A stretch of 64,000 nucleotides of DNA from Sipunculus nudus (lineage: Eukaryota > Annelida > Sipuncula > Golfingiida > Sipunculidae), in assembly GCA_026874595.1 (NCBI GenBank), contig CM049310.1:21364058-21428057 (forward strand), read 5' to 3'. Shown here piece by piece: positions 1 to 11,600 of the stretch. Each line of letters starts with the position of its first letter. The stretch's first letter is position 1. Made by a program: the position numbers and the translations under genes. The notes under the pieces are model-generated. The model was given only the letters and a program-made list of their open reading frames with translations, did not search any database and was not told the DNA's origin.

Positions 1-1379
1 GAACACCACAAAGGGCAAATATAAGATCTAAATATATAGCAAAAAATCAAGGAAATCCATGCAAGAATTATTGAGAAACAGGTGCTTCTGTATGAATTTT
101 TATTCAATACAAGCCAACTGTACTGCACTTTCATATATGATGATAATGTTTATTAAGAAATATTTGACCCAATCCTTTGCAAGATTACATTAATATACGT
201 CCGACTGCCTTCACTTTAAATGTTCTTGAGATAATATGATCAAAAGAAATTAAAAAATGGTTACCTGGTGGCCATTTTGGACTTCTGACAGGTCTAAAAT
301 CAGACAACAGCCATTCTCTAAATCGGACCAAAAATTGAAGGAAAATTACTGAAACTGCACTGAAAAAAAGGATTTCTAAGTTGGCTTACTGGCAGACATC
401 ATGGATTTCTGACAAGTCTGACATTTGATATCACACATCCTCCAATAAGAGACCAAACTTGGGGCAAATTCTCCAAATGATGTTACAGTAATGAATGTCC
501 AAAACAATTCAAAAGGCATGTTCAGGCGCTCATATCAGATTTACAGATATGCAAATGTAAAAGTGTAGGTCCAATATTTTTTATTATCACTCTGCTTTTC
601 AATGGGGTCAGCAGGGTTGGTAAACTGCAAAACCTGATAGAAAAGAAATGCAGAAAGCATGACTAAGAGTCTTGTAATAAAATAAAGCCATCCTAAATCA
701 AGTACACATCCACATAATTTGAGAACAAACACTTGCTTTTATATGTGGTTTTTTATATAAAAATATTCAGATATCTAGGAAACTAAGTTTATTGCTATGA
801 TTCCATAAAATAAACTGCAAAATCTTCCCATCATCTTATAAATCAGTAGCTACACCTTAATACTATACTCTCATAGTGTTAATTCCTGGCTGAAGTATTC
901 CAACAACAGTGTTTTGTTATGCAGTAACGAGGTACTTATCACTCAGCCTTATCACTTAATAGCCTGATACAAAAGGGAGTCATTTGTCACCAGTGTCACT
1001 CACAATTACAGCCACATGGTGAGATGTACCAGCTGGAGTGCAAGCTTATATATACAAGAAAAATAGAGATGGTCCACACAATAAGTTATTGTGAACATCC
1101 CTGACCTATGACCTTGGCCTTTTGCCCACATATCAACTGGATTCTTTCTAAATGATGGGTAACTACTAACCACTTACATCTGGCCAGGTGTAATTACTTG
1201 GCAACCAATGAGTGAATAACATAGACCTGCAACCTTTAACCTCCTGACCAGCTGACCTCAAAATCAATTAGTTATTTCTTCATGCAAAAAGACCCATAAA
1301 TATGAAGTTTGAATCACATTGAGAGATGCATAGATGTGGCATATGTGAAAGACTGAAGGTTTGGGTTGAACAGTTTCAC

Positions 1380-2215
1380 TTGAAATATGTTCACAAGCAT
1401 TTAGAACAATATTGTGACCTTGACCTTTGACCTTTTGAACTCAACTTCAATAGGCTTCTTCCCCTATTGGTAGGTAAGCCATATATGACAGATGGAAAGA
1501 ATAGATTGAAAAGTTTGCCTGAAAATGACTCCACGCAAGAAGAGGGTGCTGTGAACTTGACCTTTGACCTCAAAATCAACAGGTCTTTTCCCCTGTTGAC
1601 AGAGAAGCGATATCAGTGCTGAAAGGTTTGGAATGAAAGGTATAGCTTGAAATGTGTCCACAACCTTTTCAAAGAAGTGGATCCTGTGACCCTGACCTTT
1701 GACCTTGTGACCTCAACATCTTTAGGATTCTTCTCCCACTTAGTAGGTGAGCTATATGTGAAAGATCAAAGAACTGGGATGAAAGGTTTGGCTTAAAATG
1801 CATCCACAGGCTTTTCAAAGAAGCTGGTTCTGTGACCTTGACCTTTGACCTCAAAATAATTATGGTTCTTCCCCTGTTGGTAGGTGAGCTGTATGTGAAA
1901 GATGGAAGGTTTGGGATGAAAATTTTGGCTAAAAGAATTATTTCTGGGGGGTGCAAACACACCCCATAACTTGAGAATATAGGTCGCAGTGACCTAATTT
2001 CAGGTTTGCAAGGAGATCTTTTTATAACCTCTAAGACTGCATAGGGTTCATGGCCCTAGCCCCTACGGTTATGATTTGTGCCCTGCTAATGGACGGCTGG
2101 CCGGCTGGACAGAGGGCCAGCCGGACGGCCGGCTGGATGGACAGACGGAAGGACGACGGACAAAGACCCATCGCTATAGCCCAGCATGACTGAAAGTCAG
2201 CTGAGCTGAAAAATG
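1380..2215. repeat. Tandem units with TGACCTTTGACC (DR1-like) motif, ending in family B-type hairpin
   Basis: Four units of about 130-145 bp recur (motif near 1427, 1558, 1694 and 1838), each with TGACCTTTGACC followed by a stretch around CCCCTGTTGGTAGGTGAGCT. The block ends with a GGAC/GGCC-rich simple repeat (2092-2160) and AAAGTCAGCTGAGCTGAAAA, the family B terminal motif. No matching start was found; weaker related sequence begins near 1090. Confidence 0.75.
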
Positions 2216-2437
2216 ATACACAAGAGAAAATATTAATTTAAAATATTAAAAAATTTCGATAGTTGATTTAACAAGTTCACAGACATATTTATCTAGCTGC
2301 CATAATAAAAGGTTTACTGTTTAACAAAGCCTCTAGAAAGGTTTACCTGAACCTCCATCAGTTTCAGTTATTGCTGAACCAGTGTTTCATAAAACCCCTA
2401 ACCATGTTTAACCATGTTCAGGTTTATTTTTTATTAC

Positions 2438-2625
2438 CTGATCTGTGGCACTGGAGCTCCATTGACGTCTTCACAGTGACATTCCATGTCCATTTCTCCC
2501 GGGTTTTTACCGCTGGGCACTGCAGTAGTCATCACGGGAGGCATGGTTGGTTCTGGAGTTTCTGTTGGTTCTGGGATGATGGGAATAGAAGGAAGTTTCT
2601 GTGTACGCAACAATCTTCGGATCTC
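2438..2625 (-). CDS. Sulf1: Sulf exon 13: helix end, proline-rich insert, ECHC motif
   Basis: Residues 658-719 plus 2 nt. The acceptor is TTTCACTACAG|GAGATC and the donor [20 protein letters not shown] continues the exon 12 helix. A segment of about 35 residues follows, rich in P, T and E ([13 protein letters not shown]), then [10 protein letters not shown], matching the E-C-x-C of vertebrate SULFs. The proline-rich stretch has no counterpart in the vertebrate proteins as I know them and looks like a lineage-specific linker. Exit phase 2; the next exon is not found in this window. Confidence 0.88.
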
Positions 2626-5600
2626 CTGTAGTGAAATCATATACCAACTAGAAATTTGCACTCGGAAAGCGCAGTCCTCCCTCAAGGCAGCTCTTTACCC
2701 CATATTGCATTTTTCTTTACAAATTCCTGGAATCCTAAAATTTTATCATTTGTTCTTTGTATCATTGTCAAACTATCTGTAAAATTTTATCAAAATCTGT
2801 TAATAAAGTTTAAGTAATATTGCTAATAGACAAAAAGACAACCAGGTTGCCATAAACATAACCCCCAATCATTAATTATAAAATGATCATCTCATATCAT
2901 CATTCTCTGCATATCAAATGAGAACAAGGCCTACAGGCCTAATGCGAACCTGTGCAATGATATTACACCAGGTATAATGCTTCAATGCTGGATCATTACT
3001 TTTCAAGAACATGTGTAACATGTATATGAACAATGCAAGTACTAAACACTTAGAACAAGAAACAATTAAACAAACATCACTGCTGCAATTCTGGCATTGG
3101 TGTACACAACACAAAACCTAGAATATGGGTAGTCAACAAGGGACTACGTGTATCCACCAAAATCAGAGTAGGAAAGGTGAAGTGAGGCATGGATTGAGTG
3201 GCAAGGGGAAATAGAGTGAGGTGTGTTGCATAATAGCCTGGATGTCTGCAGCCAAAATGTGTATGTAGGTTGCGCCACCTACCACAAAATCCAGAAAGCT
3301 GTCCAAGATGTATAAACATGCAAAATTTTAGGCAGATAAGTCAAACCACTACTGAGATATGAGTGATTTTAGCCCACGGCAGACAAACAAACGGATGCTG
3401 TGCAAAAATGGTGATAGGTGGCGCCACCAATTTTGTGTATGATTAAGGGCTATGTGAGATCTATACACATGCTAAATTTCAGGGGGATATGTCAAACCAG
3501 TCCTGAGATATAAGCTTGAATGTCTGCAGCGTATACATAAATGTAGGTGGCGCCACCTACTACAAAATCCAGGAAGCTATCCAAGATGTATAAACCTGCA
3601 AAATTTTAGGCAGATATGTCAAACCACAGCCGAGATATGATAAAGAGCTATGTGAGATCTATTAACATGCAAAAGTTTTGCCAAATCGGTCAAATGGTTC
3701 CTGAGATATGAGCTTGGATGTCGGGAGCGTAAATTTGAATGTGGGTGGCGCCAAAAACATAAAACAAGAAAGCTGTCAAGGATGCATAAATGTATAAATT
3801 TCAGGTGGATAAGTCAAACCATTGCCAAGATATGAGTGATTTTATCCCAAGGCAGATGAACAGATGGAGGCTGTGCAAAAATGGTTGCAGGTGGCGCCAC
3901 CATTTTTACTGTATGTTATAAAGCTTTCCAAGGGCTACATTTGTGCAAAATCTTTAGCCTTATCGGTCAAACGGTTCCCGAGATATGTGGGTTTATGTGT
4001 GGAAACAGACGCACAAATGGAGGCTGGGCAGAGAGGAAAGGTCAGAGGTCAACCAAAAATGAGGGCACAGCAGTTAACATTTGACCAATCATAATTCCGA
4101 ATTTTAAAAAATTCTGCCCATTGGTTATGGAGGAGTTCTCCAGAAACCTATGTGGCGATGGCGGCAGCATCGGTGTCCGACTGAAAACACAGTATCCGCA
4201 AAACTCTGTTTTGGCGAATACAATGATTGTAGCTGGCACCATCAGTCTTATATACAACAAAGAGATTTATACATATGCCCAATGTCAGACTGATATATCA
4301 AACCCCTCCTGTGAAATAAGCAGGGACATACACTGTGCTAAAATTATTGTAGGTGGCGCCACCAGTCTTGTACACTAAAAAGCTACCCGATATGTATAAA
4401 CATACCCAATTTTAGGCTGATATATCAAATTCCTCTGTAGAAATAAGCAGGCGCATACACTGCAAAAGTCAATGTAGGTGGCACCACCTATCTTGTAAAT
4501 GAGATTACCATCAAAGACGCATAAACAGGTATCAGTCCAATACATCAAACTTCCCCAGAGTTTGATGCACTGGGCTGACAAGGCTTAGGTGAGTAAGGCA
4601 GTTGCCCCCAAGTGACCTGTGACAAATTGCTGCTTCAAACTACTGCACTGAGTGAAATCTTGACCTGCACTTGGCTAGACTGAGTGAACTTTTGACCTGT
4701 ACCTGGCTGCACTGAGTGAACTCTTGACCTGTTGCATAATCTGACACAGTTGGCAGTCTGCCAAAGCTATAAATAGATTCAGGCTGAACTTTGGTGCCAA
4801 ATATGATGCAGTGAGCAGTCTGCCAAAGCTATAAATAGAATGCAGCTACTGCACTGAGTGCACCCTTGATCTATACCTGGCTGCATTTCTTCCAATCCTG
4901 GCACTGTGCCAAAAATATTTATAGAGCTGACATCATCTTGGCTAATGGCCAACATCAAGGCACTGGCAATCTGCCAATGGTAAACCAAGTGCTGCCATCT
5001 GTACACAAAAGTGGTTCCTACTTGAAATAACTTCTAAATTTATTTTCCCAATACAAAATGCTTTTCAGCTGACTTTTTATAAAAAAAGAAATCAGGAAGA
5101 TATGTAAAATTATTACGGATGCATACTGAATGCAAAATTAAAATACAGATATATATCATTGATGGCAAATTCTTGAATTAAGTTGAGTAGGGATACCAAT
5201 AATTTATAATCCACATACAGTTGTCTTTATATAGCCACAGAGAGCTGAATATCCATGATTGTAACATTGCCTGGTATGATGAATAACTTAAATCATAAAT
5301 CTAAATTTTTTAAAAGCTTTTAAAAAAACTTTCTTGTCAATATTAACCAAATATAACCTGAAATCTAAATGTCTAGTGGCATAATGTAATAGATGCTGAT
5401 AAACTGGTGCCAGGCTAGATGTAACAGCATCACACAGCTAACATATATGGTAAAATGACTCAATTCAATCTCCATAATTCAGCCAAATATCATTCATGTG
5501 GAACAATTAATGACAATTATTATAAGAATTATTGTAGGGATTATTCTTGTAAAATATTAACAAACTGGCTTCAGTGGCATCAGTCGAAAAATGTTTCGTA

Positions 5601-8600
5601 AGTTTATAACTCATATAGGAAGATATAGCAAACTGGCTAAGTTCAGCTTCCCGTAACTCAGCCAAAAAGCACTGAACCAAAACCATTTGAACAAACTTGA
5701 ATTATCAACATCTGAGGATAATTAATGTGTGAGATTTAAGAATTTGGCCCAGTGGTTTTTGTTGAGAAGATCTTTGTAGCCACTGAGCTAAAATGGGCTG
5801 TTATGGCATATGACTAAATTCAGCTTCCAATAACTTAGCCAAAAGTCATTGAAAAGAGACCATTTGAACAAACTTCAGAAAGCACTACCCTAGGAATATT
5901 TCTGTGCGATATTAAACATTTTGGCCATATGGTTTCAGAGAAGAAGTTTTTTGTAGCCCTCAGTGTGATACATGCACTGATGACCCCATTCAAAAAAGGC
6001 TGATGCAGGTAGCGCCACCAATACCTGATTTCAGATAGAACTCATATGACAAACATTGGTATAAAATTTGGTGATGTTAGCTCCAGCCATTTCTGAGACT
6101 GAAATATTAATATGCTTTTTTGGACAGATGACTAAGTTCAATCTTCTGTAACTCGGCCAAAAATCTCCGAACTGGAACCTTTCGAACAAACTTGAGAAGA
6201 TTGTTCCAGGGATCATTTCTGTGAAATATTGGACAATTTGGCTGGACAGTTTCGGAGAAGAAGATTTTTAAAGCTTTTTTAGCTTTTTCCCTATAAAATC
6301 TAAGAAAATGCAGTTAGCCAAAAAAAAATGAACAAAATCCGATATAGTTTTTTGGATGACTGATTATTTGCAAAAAATTTGGTGATGCTAGCTCCTGCCA
6401 TTTTTGAGATAGCTATGGTTAACGTACAGATGCCGCACGACGCCGCACCATCGCATAAGCTCAGGTTCGCTAAAAAAATAAAATATGTCATTTAGCCATC
6501 CCAGATTTAGCTTCCCTTTTTGACCTAGTAGTCTAGAGTTTGTCACAGGAGTATTCTATTATTACATTTTAAAGAAATACTCCTGCTTCTCGGTAACATA
6601 ATAAAATGAATTTTTACAGAGCTTGAATAATTTTGTTATTATGGACAGGAGATCATGAGGATGCAAGGCTACATGTAACTGTGCTTTTTTCATATGCCTG
6701 GGGAAGGTATTCACTGTTGGGTGGCTGCCTCCATGCTTTTGTATCCACTTTACTTATGTTTTTTTTATATCTTAAAACAATGTAAGGCCATACAAACCCT
6801 TAGTTTCTCAAGTTTCTCCCTATATTCTTTAATGAGTTTGTCAAGCTGCATCTTCTGTAGCTGCCAGGTGTCAGCACTGTAGTATAACCGCTGTCCACAC
6901 ATGACTGTGCTGTTACTCATGACCTTACAAAGTTTACCTGTCTTCACTGGAGGCATGGAAGCCACTGAAGATCAATAAGAACAAAAAATATCAAAAAGTC
7001 AGAAAATGTATATTCTAAGATTTCATGTACTTAAAAGTGTTCATGTGCTAGTCACTAAACCTGTATGTCATTTAGAATGAAATGAAAATTTCATTCTCTT
7101 CAGAACTGCTCTCTGGAAGATTTGCATACTGTGGTTGGCTTTATATTTATATTTAGGGGGTTCAATTTTCATGCTCAAGCAATTTTTTAAAGTTTCACAG
7201 GGTTCCATTTTCGTGATGGGGCATATATTAATATTTTAGTAAACACCAAAAAAAGTATGAATTCTCTATTACACATAGTTATGTTTTGCTAAAACAACAA
7301 TGACTGTCACTGCGGGAACCTGGTGATGCCGCTTCAAAGGGGCAATGGTTTCACAGCTTGGCCATCTCCATATAAATAGGGCCCTCCACTCTACCTTGAT
7401 CATATCATGTTCAGATTATGTAACAGATACATCATTCTATGGAAATAACAAGTTGGTTGAGGAAGGGGCCATACCCTTGAAGCAGCCGTGCACAGAATTA
7501 AGGTCTGCCTGATGACCATGAGTATGAATGTGAAGAAAGAGCAGTGTTATTCTAAGCGGCGAATGATCAACCGACAGCCAACAAAGTGTAAGCGGGGAGA
7601 GTTCAAGCAGTTCGACCAGGACAAATGGCTTGCTATCGCAATTAAATAAATAATATCAGACCTGCATAACTGCAGGTGAGAACCAAGCAATTTTTTTATA
7701 TAACACTAGATCGTAGACACGTCACACACTGCGATCAACATGATCATTATGTAAATTATATTTATTTCCCACTAATGCCCATTACTGCCACCTGGTGGCA
7801 CCTACAAAGACTATTTTCTCATGGCAGCAAGATGTCATATCTGCGTGGTATCAATTTTGGGGCTTTTCCCCTATCGCGAATATCGTGAATTTGAAACAAT
7901 TGCGAATAACAAGCCAACCACAGTGTTCTTCAGTTTTAAGCATAACCAAGAGAAATATGATAAACTTGTTATTACACAGGGAAGATGCCATTATGTTGTA
8001 AAAAGTACAAGAGCTTTATTCAAACTAGTTAAGAGAACTTATGTTTTTGATGCTTATCTTTGTTACTTTGTTACCTGAAATCAGGTAGAAATTCATAATT
8101 AAACATACATAAAATGAAATCATGACACAATGTTTTTCTTTAGTTCCAGATAAAATTTCCAGTTCAAACTTCACTTACTTCAGGCTTTAGATTTTCAAAG
8201 ACTGAATATGTGCCTTGAAATTTAACTTGAAAATAATAAAAAGATTTGTATATTATTATTAGGGTATTAAGTTGGCCCATAAATGCTTACCTGTGTCTGT
8301 GGTAACTGTATTTTTCTCTGTTGCATTATCCCATCCAAACATATCTACAGGCTCAACATCCTTGGTTTCAAGGTCAATGTCACGTCTGTGCCTTATAAGA
8401 TTTGCTTCATCCACCCCCTCATAGTCACTGATGTCGCGTTCTAATCTGAACTTGTGTCTGCTGAGCAGAGATCTTCTCTGTCTCAGGAACTTCCTCCTGA
8501 CAGACTGGGCTGCTGTGAAAATTAAAAAAAAAAAATAAGTATGAATTTGTTAATGGGTAATACAAAGTCTGTTCACGTGTCTTTTCTCCAGTTGTCATGA

Positions 8601-11600
8601 CATACAATAATCTCTACAGCAGGTAACAACCAAATTGCAGACCTGAACAAATTGGACAAACATATGAAGAATCAATGTATCTACTTATTCTCTTTAACCC
8701 TGCAAGTCATGGTTGTCAGTAATTATCTTTTTTACATTTCTCCCAAAGGAATCCTAGAACAAAGACAGATATCAACTACTCTGAATTATGCAGGGGTGGA
8801 AAAAGTGTTTTATATATAGGTATATTATAAATTAATTACATTTTAAAGATGTAAAAATAACAAAATTCTCAATTTATTTGTATGTTAAAGGTAATTTATA
8901 AGCATCTTTAGTAACATGGTAATTCAGCTTAAAAGATTTCACCTAAAGGTTCATGCTTAGATAAATTTTTTAACAATCTGTAGCTCAAGTCATACCCCGT
9001 TTAGCACTGTTGATGTGTCTCTTGCTGATCAATCTTTCAACTCCTTTAGAACGATAAGTGCAGTAGCAACGAGTGTTTCCTTTCAAAATCTCATTTGCTG
9101 CCTGCTTGTGGCGACACCTGTACATGCGGAAGTTGCCATACATATCCTTTCTACAAGCCCACCTCTACAAAGTTATATTCACAAGTATAAATATGCCTCT
9201 ACATTATATTTTTTGAGTCATATACGAGAACAAAGTCACTGACAAAGATGTACAGGATCTTAGATTCTCAGAGTATGAGCCATGTGAATATTTAAATGCA
9301 CAAATTCAAGATTTTATTTCAATAACTGAAAATAGGGCCACATCATTTCTTTATGACCTGACTTTACATTTCAAATCATACCTGGTACGGGATTTGTGCC
9401 TATTTTGAGATATATTGCTATTTGATATTATCAGTTTATCATTTACTTATTATCCTGTAATCAGAAAAATGATTGCATTAATTAATACAAGAGACCCAGG
9501 GGTCTTATGTTCACTCTGTGGATTACTTGTATGATGGTGGATGATTTAGAAATAAAAAAGTAACTGTAAAAATACCATTCATGCAGTTCAGAGTGGACAC
9601 TTTGATATTGCACAAGTTTACAGAGTGATCAAACTAAAAATGTGACAGAAAAGAATGAATGGGACATCCCTAAAGACGCCATCTTGAAAATAATTTGACT
9701 GAATTTAAACTCATTTTATTCCCCTCCCTTTAAGGAATTGTTTCCTTTGATATGAAAGACAAATATTTATAGTCAATGATGTATCTTGGAAAAACAGAAA
9801 CAAGGGACCCATGGGTCACTGTGCTCAGCTGAAGTTGACCTTGAAGGTAAAAATCTAAAATAATATCAAATGGAGATAAAGTGTAAGAGGAAGAGGTAAT
9901 AAAGGCCATGGTTGGTTTATATGATTGGTTTGTATTGATGAGCGAGAAATTGTTGCAAATAATATTTTCTTGACCTTACCATGTGTTTCCTAATGTTGAA
10001 ACTGAAGCATGTGAGCAGTTTGAGAACAAATGATCTGCACTATTACCATGATCATTAGTTGGCTTTTTGATTAACTGTTGACATTACAGTAGTTTACACA
10101 TTTGTTCAATTGAATCTATTTTTTTGTATAATATATATTATTAAATATATATGTATTTTATTTTATGAAATGTATACAGTTGAAATATAACTAATTAACA
10201 ACATAAAACAGGGCAAACAAAGCCTGATCTCAAATTCTGCTGAGGCAGGAAAATAATGAACAAATGTTCGTATTAAATCATCATTTTTTTATAACATCAA
10301 TTTTTTTAAATTTAAGTTTATAGTTCTATACATTTCCAATATAACATATATATCTGAATATAAAAATTTATTCATAATTCTCAATTGCATCATCATAAAT
10401 CTCAATCTTGTCAGATAACACCACATCATGCATACCAATGTTTATTTATTTTTTTCCACAAAAATATATCTTTTAAAACTGCAAAACAATAAATATCTAA
10501 AAATAATACTTGATTTAGATTTCACAATTTTTTAATTGTGTCTTTATTTATCCATTATGCACTTTATATTTTATAAATTTAAGCATACTGATGGGTTTAA
10601 TTATATTTGTTAAAATCATTTAAAGGAAAATTGATTTCTTTAAACATGCTACATTACACAACATTGCATCTTCTGGATTACACCTTCAATCACTTTTTCC
10701 AAGGAAAGTTTTTGCATATCGGAGTTAAAACAGCATTACAATTAACGAGATACAGTGAAAACAATAACAACTAGAATACGGGTAGTCGACAAGCGACTAC
10801 GTGTATCCGCCTAAATCAGAGTGGAACGGGTGAAGTGAGGCATGGATTAAGTGGCAAGGGGAAATAGAGTGAAATGTTGCATATTAGCATGGATGTCTGC
10901 AGCCAAATTGTGTATGAAGGTTGCCCCCCCTACCACAAAATCCAGAAAGCCGTCCCAGTTGTATACATATGCAAAATTTAAGGCAGATAAGTCAAACCAC
11001 TACATGTATATGAGTGATTTAAGCCCGTGGCAGACAATCAGATGGATGCTGAGGAAAAATGGTTGCAGGTGACGGCACCAGTTTTGCGTATGATAAAGAG
11101 CTATGTGAGAACTATACACATGCAAAACTTTGGCCCAATCGGTCAAACGGTTCCCAAGATATGAGCTTGGATGTCTGCTGCATAAACTAGAATGCAGGTG
11201 GCTCCACCTGTCATAAAATCAAGAGAGCTGTCGGGGATGTATAAACCTGCAAAATTTTAGCCAGATATGTCAAACCACTGCCGAGATATGAGTGATTTTA
11301 TCCAATGGCAGACAAACAGACAGGAGCTGTGCAAAAATGGCTGTAGGTGGCGCCACCAGTTTTGCGTATGTTATAAAGCTCTCCAAGGGCTACATTTGTG
11401 CAAAAAAATTTTCCTGATCGGTCAAACGGTTCCCCAGATATGAGCTTGGATGTCTGCAGCGTAAACGTGAATGTAGGTGGCGCCACCTGTCATAAAATCA
11501 GAAAAGCTATCCAGGATGTATACGCATGCCGAATTTCAGGTGAATTAGTCAAGTCACTGCAGAGATATGAGTGATTTTAACCCAAGGCAGACAAACAGAT

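Noticed and set aside
541-633. Possible Sulf exon 14 (good acceptor CTTTTCTATCAG before 633, minus strand)
   Set aside because: In the required phase the translation (SLPTLLTPLKSR...) lacks the conserved cysteines and tryptophans of the SULF C-terminus, and no clear donor follows. The true exon is probably left of the window.
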